Source: JARBUG01 sp035628915 (lineage in GTDB: Bacteria; Bacillota; Sulfobacillia; Symbiobacteriales; Symbiobacteriaceae). Taken from it: a stretch of DNA of 64,000 bases. Both the position numbers and the translations under genes were made by a program. The notes under the pieces were generated by a model that was not told the DNA's origin, did no database searches, and saw nothing but the letters and a program-made list of their open reading frames with translations. Below, in pieces: positions 7,332 to 15,692 of this stretch (within the stretch, counting starts at the first letter, position 1; each line of letters begins with the position of its first letter). The stretch is from contig DASPIW010000040.1 of assembly GCA_035628915.1 (NCBI GenBank), positions 40,466 through 104,465 of the forward strand. Direction: 5' to 3'.

Positions 7332-8261
7332 ATGGCCATGGGCGATGCAGAGCGGTACAACGTGGTTATTATCGGTGCAGGCATCGGCGGGCTGAGCACC
7401 GCAATCTGGGCACGGCGGCTCGGGCTCTCCGCCCTGGTCCTCGACGATGGACCCGAGGCGGGCGGTCAGCTGCGCTCCATCGTCCAGCCGATCGTTGACT
7501 ACCCGGGCCTGCACGGCGAGACGGGCACGACTCTGGCGGAGCGTCTGCGCACACAGGCGGAAGCCGCCGGCGCCCTCCTCCGCCCCGCTGCCCGGGTCCT
7601 GCGCATCGATGCCGCCGCCCGCCGCTGTGAAACCGCGACCGGGGCCGTGACCGGCGATGCAGTGGTCCTCGCGACCGGCCTCGCCGAGCGGCGTCTCGGC
7701 GTTCCCGGCGAAGCGGACTTGGTGCCCCGAGGGCTGCGGCGGCGCCCCACGAAAGAGCCGTGCTGGTTCCGGGGCAAACGGGTGGCCGTCGTCGGGGGCG
7801 GCGACCGGGCTGCCGAGAACGCCCTGCTCCTGACTGCTCTGGCGCAGCGGGTCCACCTGCTGCACCGGGGCGATCGCTTACGAGCCCGGCAGTCGTTTCA
7901 GGAAGCGATCGCCGCAGGTCCCCTGGTGGACCTGCGCCTGGAAACCGAAGTCGTCGCCATCCACTGCCACGGCGACGTCATTCGGCTGGACCTTGTTTGC
8001 CGGTCCCTCCCCGAAACGCTGGCCGTTGACGCATTGTGCATTTACATCGGAAACCGCCCCAACACCGAATTGGTCGAGGGGCAGGTGGCGCTATTACCCG
8101 AAGGCTATGTGATCATCGACAGGGACGGGCAAAGCTCGCTGCCCGGCATCTACGCCGTGGGCGACGTCTGCACGCCGCCCCGCTATCAAAGCCTTGCGAC
8201 GGCCGCCGGTCAGGCCATGGTGGCCGCCAAACACATCGCCCTGACGCTGAGTGGACAGTAA
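7332..8261 (+). CDS. Thioredoxin-reductase-like FAD/NAD(P)H oxidoreductase without CxxC
   Basis: 309 residues in the class II pyridine nucleotide-disulfide fold. The FAD-binding GxGxxG is at the N-terminus (VVIIGAGIGGLSTAIWARR), the NAD(P)H-binding one in the middle (VAVVGGGDRAAENALLL), and the C-terminal FAD motif is GIYAVGDV. Between them, where thioredoxin reductases carry the redox pair CATCDG, this protein has RRRPTKEPCWF and no CxxC. It therefore cannot be a classical thioredoxin reductase; ferredoxin/flavodoxin-NADP reductase or bacilliredoxin-reductase-like roles are possible. ATG at 7332 (or 7338) follows AAGGGCGG. It is a single-gene unit ended by the hairpin at 8263. Confidence 0.75.
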   Translation: MAMGDAERYNVVIIGAGIGGLSTAIWARRLGLSALVLDDGPEAGGQLRSIVQPIVDYPGLHGETGTTLAERLRTQAEAAGALLRPAARVLRIDAAARRCETATGAVTGDAVVLATGLAERRLGVPGEADLVPRGLRRRPTKEPCWFRGKRVAVVGGGDRAAENALLLTALAQRVHLLHRGDRLRARQSFQEAIAAGPLVDLRLETEVVAIHCHGDVIRLDLVCRSLPETLAVDALCIYIGNRPNTELVEGQVALLPEGYVIIDRDGQSSLPGIYAVGDVCTPPRYQSLATAAGQAMVAAKHIALTLSGQ

Positions 8262-8262
8262 G

Positions 8263-8293
8263 AAACCCGGTGCCAATACCTGGCACCGGGTTT
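8263..8293. terminator. Bidirectional intrinsic terminator
   Basis: Perfect 13-bp stem (8263-8275 / 8281-8293) with a 5-base loop, running into TTTTTT on the plus strand. On the minus strand TTTCTTAC follows, so it also serves the RRM gene ending at 8304. Confidence 0.9.
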
Positions 8294-8303
8294 TTTGTGC
8301 GAA

Positions 8304-8582
8304 TTACCGGCGGAAGCCGCCACCGGCGGGACGCTCGGGGCGGGGCTGCGCTTCGTTGACGGTCAGCGCCCGGCCACCCCACTCGGCGCCGTTGAGGGCG
8401 TCGATGACGGCCTGAGCGGAATCAGCGGCGACCTCCACGAAACCGAAGCCACGGCTGCGGCCAGTCTCACGGTCGGTGGCGATGCGGGCGCCAATCACCT
8501 CGGCGTGCTGCTTGACGGCGTTGGTGAGGTCTTCGGAGGTAACCGCCCAGGGCAGATTGCCGAAGTAAAGGGTCTTCGTCAT
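8304..8582 (-). CDS. RRM-domain RNA-binding protein (first copy)
   Basis: 92 residues, almost entirely one RNA recognition motif. RNP2 is LYFGNLPW (5-12) and RNP1 is RGFGFVEV (44-51), with the aromatic residues that stack on RNA present; a short Arg/Gly/Pro tail follows. Related single-RRM proteins in cyanobacteria and other bacteria are cold- or stress-induced RNA chaperones. The ATG at 8582 has GGGAG about 11 bases upstream. A close paralogue lies 850 bp away (9432-9701) in the same orientation with an identical tail motif (LTVNEAQPRPER), so a local duplication is likely. Confidence 0.9.
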   Translation of the reverse strand: MTKTLYFGNLPWAVTSEDLTNAVKQHAEVIGARIATDRETGRSRGFGFVEVAADSAQAVIDALNGAEWGGRALTVNEAQPRPERPAGGGFRR

Positions 8583-8792
8583 GTCTCTCGTTCTCCCATC
8601 ATGATTTTCTCTGGGTCAACTGTCATGGAGGAACCGCGAGACTCACCTACCCAGGCAAACCAGCGCGACCGCTCACCAAAACGGCTAACCATACGGAGTG
8701 TACCCGCTTTACGCTGGAATTGCAACCCCCAATGGCGAATTCGCTGCCAGGCTGGGTGGTGCTCGCGGCCCATTTCCCCCATCTCAAGCCGG
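8583..8792. other. Non-coding gap
   Basis: About 210 bases between the first RRM gene and the small Gly/Gln-rich gene. No gene, terminator or promoter stands out with confidence; it presumably holds the RRM leader and promoter. Confidence 0.4.
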
Positions 8793-8981
8793 TTACTCGT
8801 TGGCGCCGCTATACCGGCTGGAGCGGGTCGGACGGTCCGGGCTCGCCGGCTGCGGCTTCAGTTCTGCGCCGATCTCGAAGTTGGACTGGGCGCCGTATCC
8901 GCGCCAGTTGCCCCGCTTCTGGGCCTGAATGCGGCGCAGGCCCTGGCCCGTCTGCAGCCCCCCGATCTTGTTGCTAGGCAT
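8793..8981 (-). CDS. Small basic Gly/Gln/Asn-rich protein, unknown function
   Basis: 62 residues, beginning MPSNKIGGLQTGQGLRRIQA, basic and polar, with no membrane segment and no recognised domain. The gene is supported by a strong ribosome site (AGGAGGTG, 8-9 bases before the ATG at 8981). A CATAATA motif at 9033-9027 on the minus strand, 46 bases upstream, matches the -10 box used by the forespore sigma factor SigG, but I find no matching -35. A small spore protein is one possibility; composition alone does not prove it. Confidence 0.55.
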   Translation of the reverse strand: MPSNKIGGLQTGQGLRRIQAQKRGNWRGYGAQSNFEIGAELKPQPASPDRPTRSSRYSGANE

Positions 8982-9091
8982 CGGGCAGCCACCTCCTCGT
9001 AAATCGTACGCTTTCGGGAACGCTCTTATTATGTCCCGATTTGGCGGCCGTTTCGTATGCTGAACATAGCCGCCGAGGAGGATGATCGCAC

Positions 9092-9367
9092 ATGAACTGG
9101 CTGGACCTGGCTGTCTTGATGCTCGCCAGCTATCGCCTGACGCATCTGATCGTATTCGATTCGATTATGGAGCCGGTCCGGCACCGGTTGGAGCCGGTGC
9201 CCTTCATCGGCGAGTTAATCGGCTGCTATTGGTGCGCCGGCGTATGGGTTTCCGGAGCGCTGGTGGGCCTGCATCTGATCTGGCCCGCCGGCAGCCGGCC
9301 ATTACTGCTGTTGCTCGCCGTGGCGGGCGGTCAGGCGATCATCGAAACCCTGCTCAAACGCGAATGA
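9092..9367 (+). CDS. DUF1360 family small membrane protein
   Basis: 91 residues with two or three hydrophobic segments (LAVLMLASYRLTHLIVF; GVWVSGALVGLHLIW; LLLLLAVAGGQAII) and the signature CYWCAGVWVS seen in DUF1360 proteins, some of which are sporulation proteins in Bacillus. AGGAGG lies 9 bases before the ATG. The gene stands between oppositely oriented small genes and has its own hairpin downstream. The molecular role of the family is not known. Confidence 0.7.
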   Translation: MNWLDLAVLMLASYRLTHLIVFDSIMEPVRHRLEPVPFIGELIGCYWCAGVWVSGALVGLHLIWPAGSRPLLLLLAVAGGQAIIETLLKRE

Positions 9368-9372
9368 TGAAA

Positions 9373-9400
9373 GCGGAGGGGCCATTCCCAGCCCCTCCGC
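9373..9400. terminator. Hairpin between convergent genes
   Basis: Perfect 10-bp stem GCGGAGGGGC / GCCCCTCCGC with an 8-base loop. It lies five bases after the DUF1360 stop; on the minus strand it is followed by TTTCATC, so it can also serve the second RRM gene. Confidence 0.7.
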
Positions 9401-9431
9401 CGCCGTGTGTATGAGTGAGACAGTAGCGGCC

Positions 9432-9701
9432 CTACCGGCGCGGCCCCCGCCGTTCGGGCCTTGGCTGCGCTTCGTTGACGGTGAGCGATCGGCCTGCCCA
9501 TTCGGCGCCGTTGAGCGCTTCAATGGCGGCGGCGGCAGTCTCTTCCTTCACTTCGACGAAGCCGAAGCCACGGGACTTGCCGGTTTCGCGGTCGGTGACC
9601 ACGCGGGCGGACATGACCTCGGCGTACTGCGAAAAAGCACGCACCAGGTCCTCCTCCGTCACGGCCCACGGCAAGTTTCCAACATATAGGGTCTTGGCCA
9701 T
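9432..9701 (-). CDS. RRM-domain RNA-binding protein (second copy)
   Basis: 89 residues, one RRM with RNP2 LYVGNLPW and RNP1 RGFGFVEV and a basic Arg/Pro tail. The ATG at 9701 is chosen because GAGGGGA lies just upstream; an earlier in-frame start adds four residues. A near-consensus promoter with an overlapping dyad lies at 9742-9780, so expression is probably strong and possibly regulated. It is paralogous to the gene at 8304. RNA chaperone activity is inferred from the family. Confidence 0.9.
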   Translation of the reverse strand: MAKTLYVGNLPWAVTEEDLVRAFSQYAEVMSARVVTDRETGKSRGFGFVEVKEETAAAAIEALNGAEWAGRSLTVNEAQPRPERRGPRR

Positions 9702-9741
9702 TCGTCCCCTCACACTCCGTAGTCAGATTCGGTCGAGCGTC

Positions 9742-9780
9742 AACCGCTTCCATTATAGCGGTTTCGCCCTATTTTGACAA
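9742..9780 (-). promoter_or_regulatory. Strong promoter with an inverted repeat over the -10 box
   Basis: On the minus strand TTGTCA (9780-9775), a 17-base spacer and a perfect TATAAT (9757-9752). The dyad AACCGCT (9742-9748) / AGCGGTT (9757-9763), spacer 8, brackets the -10 box, which is where a repressor would bind. It serves the second RRM gene. Confidence 0.8.
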
Positions 9781-9855
9781 CTTTTCGGCGAATAAGGCGG
9801 GGACTTGGGGGCAATGCTAAAGCGCCAAGATGATACCCGTAAGGAGGCCGCAGCA

Positions 9856-10263
9856 GTGCATTTGACCCTGACTGCCACCGGCATTTCGAGCAAGGTCAAA
9901 CTCTGGACGGTGGAAGTGGACGACCGGGGCCACTGGGTGTATGAGAGCCGCTCCGTGGAGCACGCTGAAGGACACCTGACCGAAGGGGACCGCGCACAGC
10001 TCATCAGCCTGTATGAGAAGGTGGACTGGAGCCGGGAGGTCCTGAACAACCCCATCAGCGCGGATGACGACATCCACTTCCGCTTCTACGTGGTCCTGGC
10101 GGACGGAGACCGGCGCACCTACACCTTCAGCGAGGCGCTGAACCACGTCTCCTACCAGTTCCGGGACCTGGTCCACTTCCTGCGCCACAACGTGCTGGGC
10201 TCCGGCGACCCGGTCGGCCGCATTCCCGGGGAGACCCACGACGCCCCACCTGCTGAGCATTAG
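9856..10263 (+). CDS. Conserved-looking hypothetical protein
   Basis: 135 residues starting at GTG 9856, eight bases after AAGGAGG; the earlier in-frame start at 9805 lacks a site. The sequence is soluble, acidic and rich in beta-prone stretches (KVKLWTVEVDDRGHWVYESR, then HFRFYVVLADGDRRTYTF). No family is recognised. It is monocistronic, bounded upstream by the RRM promoter region and downstream by a hairpin. Confidence 0.6.
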   Translation: MHLTLTATGISSKVKLWTVEVDDRGHWVYESRSVEHAEGHLTEGDRAQLISLYEKVDWSREVLNNPISADDDIHFRFYVVLADGDRRTYTFSEALNHVSYQFRDLVHFLRHNVLGSGDPVGRIPGETHDAPPAEH

Positions 10264-10271
10264 AGTTGTGA

Positions 10272-10301
10272 GGCGCCAGGACCTTTGGGGGTTCTGGCGC
10301 C
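10272..10301. terminator. Hairpin between convergent genes
   Basis: A 12-bp stem with one mismatch (10272-10283 / 10290-10301), inner 8 bp GGCGCCAG perfect, sits between the hypothetical gene and the GGDEF-EAL gene. Plus strand continues CGCTTGATTAT. Confidence 0.6.
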
Positions 10302-10317
10302 GCTTGATTATCCTATG

Positions 10318-13107
10318 TCAGGAGGGGAGATCGCCCACACCAGCGTGCACCAGGTGCCTGTGGGCATACGGCAGGCGCAGGTTCCGACACTGCGCCATCA
10401 CCGCCGCCCCCGAAATGGGCGCCGAATAGCGGTATCCCTGCCCCACCATACACCCCATCGCCTTCAGAAGCCGCTCCTGCTCTTCCGTCTCAATGCCCTC
10501 GGCCACCGAACACATGCCGAGCGCGTGGGCCAGGTCGATGATGCCCTTGACCAGGGCCTGCTGACGAACACCGTCTGTCATGGCGCGTATGTAGGACTGG
10601 TCGATCTTCAGGATATCAATGGGTAAATCGTTTAGATAGCTCAGGGCAGAATAGCCGATTCCGAAGTCGTCTACGGCGATTCGAACGCCCAGCCGGCGAA
10701 TGGCCGCCAGCAGCGGGCCGGTCCGGGCTGACTCCCCTATGAGGCTGCTCTCCGTAATTTCCAGGACCAGAGACCGCGGGTGAAGGCCATTGTCGCCTAA
10801 GACCCGGGCGATGAGCTCCGGTAGGTCGGGCGTCAAAGAATGGCTTCCGGATAGATTCACGGCGATGAACGGGGGCTCCTCCCCATCAAAATGAAGCTGC
10901 AGGCGGCTGGCCAAGGCGCACGCCTCTTGTAGCACCAACCGGTCGATCTCTCTGATCAGGCCGGCTTCTTCCGCCAGCGGGATGAACTCACTGGGAGAGA
11001 GCAGGCCGTGGGCGGGGTGCTGCCAGCGCACCAGCGCTTCGAACCCCAGTACTCGGTTCTCCCCGAAGGCCAATTCGGGTTGGAAGCGGATTACAAAATC
11101 GCCGCGGGTAACCGCAGTACGCATGTCCGCCTCCATCTCCATCCGGCGGACCGCCGCTGCCAGCATGTGCGGTTCGAACAGGCAGTAGCGCCCCTTGCCC
11201 TGCGCCTTGGCGGCATACATGGCCACATCGGCGTCCCGGAGCACTCCATCGGCACTCTGCCCCGACCGGTCGCTGCTGGTCACGCCGATCGTGGTGAAGA
11301 CCGAGACCTCCTTGCCGGAGATCCGGACCGGCATCAGCAGCGCAGTGATAATATCGGAGGCTAGCCTGACTCCATCTGCGTCACCGCTTCCTGCGAGGAT
11401 CACCGCAAACTCATCGCCGCCCAGGCGGGCAACCGTATCCCGATTCGGCCGTGCGATCCGGGATAGCCGGGCCGCCACCTCCACCAGCAACTGGTCTCCC
11501 GCATCATGCCCGAGACTGTCATTGACGTTCTTGAACTCATCGAGGTCTAAGAGCAGTACGGAAAAGGGCCCGTTGGCAATCGCCTGCTCCAGTCGTTCCC
11601 GGAACAGGCGTCGGTTTGCCAGACCGGTCAACGGATCCGTGTACGCACGCCGCCGCATCTCCTCTTCGAGCCGGGTCCGGTCGGTTACATCCCGCGTGTT
11701 CAACATGAACCCTTGCACGTCGGGGTCGGACAACAGGTTGGTGATTACGTTCTCCGTGTGGCTCCACCGTTTCGCTTTCGTGGAGAGCATCCGCCAGCGC
11801 TCCATTCTTACGTCGCCGGCGTGAGCCCGCAGTCCCCGCAATAGGTCGGCAACCAGGGGTTGGTCGCCCGGATGAACCCACTGAATGAAGGGGGTCCCCA
11901 GCTTTTCAGCGAGGTCATCGCCGAAGATCCGGCTGCCGGAAGGGGTTTGGTAGAGGATGGTCCCGTCGCTGTCCAGGATGGAGATCACGTCGGATGAGTG
12001 CTGTAGCATGCTGCGAAAGCGCGATTCGCTGGTGCACAACTGCTGATTCAGGCTGACGCTGCGCCGGAGCAGCAACCTGTTCTCCCGAATGACCAGAACC
12101 TGACGCAGCAGGACGATGCCTGTCACGAGCCCCGAAAACCATGCGGCCGCCCGAAACGTTGCGACGGGGCTCACATATGCCACCCACAGCAAATGGGCGT
12201 ACGCACCGGCCGCACCTGCGTAGGGCAGCGCTGACGCGATACTAACGCGGGGTTCTTCGTCGGCCCCTTGGCTTTGATCAGGCTCTGCGGGCGCCAGGTG
12301 CGCCCCCAACAAAAACAGGTACAATGCAGTGATTGTGAAGGCGTCCGAACGACCGCCCCTTATGTAGGTGCCACCAAGGCTCGGCCCCAGAAACATCACG
12401 CTGGAGAAGACTTCAAGCATCACTCCGAGGCCCATGAGCAAGTAGGCTCTCCGGGCCCGGGGACTTCGGGACTCGAGCAGAAGGACGGTGGTGGCGTGCA
12501 GCAGGGACAGTGTCAAGAGCGGGCCGCCCATCGTTACCACCTTGGTGAGCAGGTTCAGGTTGGCCTTCAGGGCGGGCGCCACCACATACAGCCACATCGC
12601 CATGGCGCCTAGCGCCATCACCAGACCGGAGTCCAACCAAAGGCCGACCGCCTCTTCCACCGATCGGTCGGGGCTCCGCAGTCGCACCAGGCCAGCCAGA
12701 AGCAGTCCGAAGGAGAGCCCGAAGAAAGGCTCTACAGGGGAGAAGGTCGGCCAGCGACTCAGCCAGTCTCCCCGGATCCACAGAATGTCACCGGTGAAGT
12801 GGGCCAGAAAGCCGGCGGCCACGAGGGAGAGACCGGCTCTCAGGCGTGGATGTTTCGCCCTCCGGGCGCCTGCGTAGGTCACGACGCCAACCGCCACTTC
12901 CATCGGCAGCAGCCCATACTTTCGGATGATTGTCTGAAAGTCCGGCCCCCCGTACTGCGCGATGAACCAGGCGTACCAGAGGAGCAGGTACACCCCTGCC
13001 AGGGCGACCATCCAGGCATGATGCCGGCCGAGCCACGCCCAGGGTTGGGAACTTTCCCGCCGTATGTGAGTTGAGCTGCTGCCTTGCATGTGTCGTGCTG
13101 TGGTCAT
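10318..13107 (-). CDS. Membrane GGDEF-EAL protein (cyclic di-GMP turnover)
   Basis: 929 residues. About 8-9 membrane segments occupy residues 30-345, followed by a PAS domain (about 365-480, starting SESRFRSMLQHSSDVISILD), a GGDEF domain (about 490-645) and an EAL domain (about 665-910). The cyclase signature RLGGDEFAVI is intact. In the phosphodiesterase domain EAL (GFEALVRWQHP), AVNLSG, ITES, DDFGIGYSAL and VAEGIET are present, so both domains may be catalytic. The membrane part and PAS probably sense a signal that sets cyclic di-GMP synthesis against breakdown. The start at 13107 has no strong ribosome site. It is monocistronic. A link to the tad pilus is possible but not shown. Confidence 0.9.
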   Translation of the reverse strand: MTTARHMQGSSSTHIRRESSQPWAWLGRHHAWMVALAGVYLLLWYAWFIAQYGGPDFQTIIRKYGLLPMEVAVGVVTYAGARRAKHPRLRAGLSLVAAGFLAHFTGDILWIRGDWLSRWPTFSPVEPFFGLSFGLLLAGLVRLRSPDRSVEEAVGLWLDSGLVMALGAMAMWLYVVAPALKANLNLLTKVVTMGGPLLTLSLLHATTVLLLESRSPRARRAYLLMGLGVMLEVFSSVMFLGPSLGGTYIRGGRSDAFTITALYLFLLGAHLAPAEPDQSQGADEEPRVSIASALPYAGAAGAYAHLLWVAYVSPVATFRAAAWFSGLVTGIVLLRQVLVIRENRLLLRRSVSLNQQLCTSESRFRSMLQHSSDVISILDSDGTILYQTPSGSRIFGDDLAEKLGTPFIQWVHPGDQPLVADLLRGLRAHAGDVRMERWRMLSTKAKRWSHTENVITNLLSDPDVQGFMLNTRDVTDRTRLEEEMRRRAYTDPLTGLANRRLFRERLEQAIANGPFSVLLLDLDEFKNVNDSLGHDAGDQLLVEVAARLSRIARPNRDTVARLGGDEFAVILAGSGDADGVRLASDIITALLMPVRISGKEVSVFTTIGVTSSDRSGQSADGVLRDADVAMYAAKAQGKGRYCLFEPHMLAAAVRRMEMEADMRTAVTRGDFVIRFQPELAFGENRVLGFEALVRWQHPAHGLLSPSEFIPLAEEAGLIREIDRLVLQEACALASRLQLHFDGEEPPFIAVNLSGSHSLTPDLPELIARVLGDNGLHPRSLVLEITESSLIGESARTGPLLAAIRRLGVRIAVDDFGIGYSALSYLNDLPIDILKIDQSYIRAMTDGVRQQALVKGIIDLAHALGMCSVAEGIETEEQERLLKAMGCMVGQGYRYSAPISGAAVMAQCRNLRLPYAHRHLVHAGVGDLPS

Positions 13108-13284
13108 ACCTGTTCCTCACGTGGTAGAGAATAGAGCGAGTTGTCCGTTTCTCACACTTCCTGAATGGTGTGGGAGCAGAACTCGGCATCGTAGGTATTA
13201 CTCCCCTGCAATTAGTTTTCCTTCAATTCTTGTTAAATATCGACACATCAGGCGAAGACCGCTGAGAAATGGCGGGCCATGCGC

Positions 13285-13318
13285 AAACAGGACCAGGGCA
13301 ATCGCCCTGATCCTGTTT
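13285..13318 (-). terminator. Probable terminator downstream of glyA
   Basis: A 15-bp stem with one G-T mismatch (13285-13299 / 13304-13318) and a 4-base loop lies about 65 bases past the glyA stop; minus strand ends in GTTTGCG. The rest of 13108-13384 holds no gene I can support; a second small hairpin (AGTCG-AAAA-CGACT) lies near 13335. Confidence 0.5.
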
Positions 13319-13384
13319 CTAACGTGACTTTGTTGAGTCGAAAACGACTTTGTTAGCAACCTGGATCTGTGCGGCTTCCAGCGC

Positions 13385-14623
13385 CTAGTACTGAACCAGC
13401 GGGAAGCGGGAAGTCAAGGCCTTCACTTCGGCCCGGACTTCGGCAAGCTTGGCCTCGTCGCCCTTGGCGGTCAGGGCACGATCCATCAAGTCGGCGATGA
13501 CGGCCATGTCAGCTTCCTTCATGCCGCGGGTCGTCGATGCCGGCGTGCCGACCCGGATGCCGGACGTGACGAACGGCTTCTCGGGGTCGTTGGGAATTGA
13601 ATTCTTGTTGACCGTGATGCCCACTTCGTCCAGCACGGCTTCAGCTTTCTTGCCCGTGATGCCTTTGGGGCGCAGGTCGACGAGCATCAGGTGGTTATCG
13701 GTGCCGCCGGTCACCAGGCGGAAGCCGCGCTCCATCAGGGCGCCGGCCAGCACCTGGGCGTTCTTGACCACCTGGCCGCAGTACTCCTTATAGGCGGGGT
13801 CGGCCAGCTGCTTGAACGCCGTGGCCTTGGCCGCGATGATGTGCATCAGCGGTCCGCCCTGCATGCCCGGGAAGACGGCCTTGTCGATGGCCTGGGCGAA
13901 CTCCGCCTTGCACAGGATCGCGCCGCCCCGGGGCCCGCGCAGGGTCTTGTGCGTCGTTGTGGTGACGATGTGCGCATGCTCCATGGGGTTCGGATAGTAC
14001 CCGGTGGCGGCCAGGCCGGCAAAGTGCGCCATGTCGACCATCAGGAGGGCGCCGACTTCGTCGGCGATCTCTCGGAAGCGCTTGAAGTCCAGGACCCGCG
14101 GGTAGGCAGAATAGCCGGCGACGATAATTTTCGGCTTGTTCTGCCGGGCCAGTTCAGCGACGGTATCCATATTGACCCGCTCGGTCTCCGGATCCAGGCC
14201 GTAGGCGACAAAGTTGTAGGTCTTGCCGCTGTAGTTGACCGGCGAACCGTGGGTCAGGTGCCCGCCCTGGGCCAGGTTCATGCCCAGCACCGTGTCGCCG
14301 GGGTTGAGGAAGGCGAAGTAGACGGCTGTGTTGGCGTTGGCGCCGGAGTGGGGCTGCACGTTGGCGTGGTCTGCCCCGAAGGCAGCCTTGAGCCGCTCCC
14401 TGGCCAGGTCTTCCACTTCGTCGACCACGTGGCAGCCGCCGTAGTAGCGCTTGCCGGGGTACCCCTCGGCATACTTGTTGGTCAGAACGCTGCCCGCCGC
14501 CTCCAGGACGGGCTGCGGCACGAAGTTCTCCGACGCGATCAGTTCGATGTTGTTCAGCTGCCGGGCCGCTTCCCGCTGGATGATCTCATATACTTCCGGG
14601 TCATAGGTTCTAAGATCGGCCAA
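13385..14623 (-). CDS. glyA: Serine hydroxymethyltransferase
   Basis: 412 residues, typical length. PLP enzyme converting serine and tetrahydrofolate to glycine and 5,10-methylene-THF. Family motifs are intact: IELIASENF near the N-terminus, GYPGKRYYGG, HxGxxAN (PHSGANANTA) and the PLP lysine in TTTTHKTLRGPRGG (Lys226). The start is TTG at 14623, eight bases after AGGGAGG. It lies 49 bp after lipM at the end of a minus-strand run containing the glycine cleavage genes, so the cluster covers interconversion of glycine, serine and one-carbon units. Confidence 0.97.
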   Translation of the reverse strand: MADLRTYDPEVYEIIQREAARQLNNIELIASENFVPQPVLEAAGSVLTNKYAEGYPGKRYYGGCHVVDEVEDLARERLKAAFGADHANVQPHSGANANTAVYFAFLNPGDTVLGMNLAQGGHLTHGSPVNYSGKTYNFVAYGLDPETERVNMDTVAELARQNKPKIIVAGYSAYPRVLDFKRFREIADEVGALLMVDMAHFAGLAATGYYPNPMEHAHIVTTTTHKTLRGPRGGAILCKAEFAQAIDKAVFPGMQGGPLMHIIAAKATAFKQLADPAYKEYCGQVVKNAQVLAGALMERGFRLVTGGTDNHLMLVDLRPKGITGKKAEAVLDEVGITVNKNSIPNDPEKPFVTSGIRVGTPASTTRGMKEADMAVIADLMDRALTAKGDEAKLAEVRAEVKALTSRFPLVQY

Positions 14624-14672
14624 AGTCTGTCGCCTCCCTGATGTGTTCCCCCGACCGGCGGGGACGGGGCTG

Positions 14673-15503
14673 CTATTTCTTCAGATTCCAGGTGTCGTTG
14701 CCATACTTGTCGCGGACCAATTCCGCAGCCTCTGCCTCCTCGGACGCCGTCAGGGCGCCGGGCGTCAGGTGCAGCTCCATACCCCTCGCAAAGCCCTGTG
14801 AGAAGGCTGAGCGGGCTTCGTTATACGATACATGGCGACCCAGGGCCTCGCGCAGGGTGACGGCCTTCTTGTGCATCCGCTCCGTCAGCTTCGGGCGCAG
14901 CTCCACGGGCACACGCATCAAGGTGAACAGGAGGGGCACGTCCATATCCAGCATAATCGAACCGTGCTGCAAAATCACGCCATCCTTGCGGGTCTGCGCG
15001 CTGCCCGCGGCCTTGCGGCCGTCCACCACCAGCTCATAGGCCGAAGGCGTGTCGAAGCAGGCAGTGTGCACGCCGCCGGGGTCGGACCGCCGGGGGTCCA
15101 TCTCCCCACCGGAAAGCTCCGCAGGCACGCTGAGGCAGCGGAACCCCTCCAGCAGGCCCTGCGACAGCTCTCGGTAAGTCTCGACCACGCCCCCGGGCAG
15201 CAGCTCCTCGTGAATCACCACGCTGTAAGTAAGCTCAATGTGGTGGAAGATCATGCGCCCGCCCGTGGGCCGGCGCACGTAGCCCCAGCCCCCGGCCCGA
15301 ACGGCGTCCAGGTCGATCTCCTTCTCCATCGACTGGAAGTAGCCAATCGAGACCGCCGCCGGCTCCCAGCCATAGAACCGTAAGGTCGGCGGCACTTCGC
15401 CCCGCCCGTGTGCCCGCATGATCGCCTCATCGATGGCCATATTCTCCGGCCCCGGGTGATAGCCGCTATCAAGCAGACGCCATTCCTTCTCTTTCACTGT
15501 CAC
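14673..15503 (-). CDS. lipM: Octanoyltransferase LipM (lipoate ligase-fold)
   Basis: 276 residues of the BPL/LplA fold. Transfers octanoate from acyl-ACP to the lipoyl lysine of GcvH, the first step of lipoate assembly. The N-terminal RRPTGGR motif, a catalytic cysteine in ACFDTPSAYELVVDGRK and the following GSAQTRKDGVILQHGS stretch match the Bacillus LipM type rather than a lipoate-salvaging LplA. The start is GTG at 15503 after AGGAGA. It lies next to the gcv genes, whose H protein is the expected acceptor. A hairpin element and terminator separate it from gcvPB, so it may have its own promoter. Confidence 0.85.
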   Translation of the reverse strand: MTVKEKEWRLLDSGYHPGPENMAIDEAIMRAHGRGEVPPTLRFYGWEPAAVSIGYFQSMEKEIDLDAVRAGGWGYVRRPTGGRMIFHHIELTYSVVIHEELLPGGVVETYRELSQGLLEGFRCLSVPAELSGGEMDPRRSDPGGVHTACFDTPSAYELVVDGRKAAGSAQTRKDGVILQHGSIMLDMDVPLLFTLMRVPVELRPKLTERMHKKAVTLREALGRHVSYNEARSAFSQGFARGMELHLTPGALTASEEAEAAELVRDKYGNDTWNLKK

Positions 15504-15569
15504 GCCATTGATCTCCTGTGCCTTGGAATATAGGTGAAATGATCAGAGTTTTCCGGCAATGAAGGCATT

Positions 15570-15678
15570 AGCCACGGAGGACACGGAAGTCACGGAATCG
15601 GAAACACGGAATAAAACACATTATAATATTTTGTTCCGCGTCGATCCATATTCCGTGTCCTCCGTGTCCTCCGTGGCT
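15570..15678. repeat. Long inverted-repeat element with GGACACGGA units
   Basis: Two 29-bp arms (15570-15598 and 15650-15678) match in inverted orientation at 27 of 29 positions. Each arm is built from short repeats of the type CACGGAGGACACGGA. The AT-rich centre has a second hairpin (GGAATAAAA ... TTTTGTTCC). Elements with such units are scattered through intergenic DNA of many unrelated bacteria, so this is likely a non-autonomous repeat. It lies between gcvPB and lipM. Confidence 0.8.
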
Positions 15679-15692
15679 GATTTCCCTGTCCC

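Noticed and set aside
7332..8261. trxB (thioredoxin reductase)
   Set aside because: The obligatory CxxC redox motif is absent.
8793..8981. A definite small acid-soluble spore protein
   Set aside because: Composition and a SigG-like -10 are suggestive, but no SASP signature (such as the EFASET protease site) is visible.
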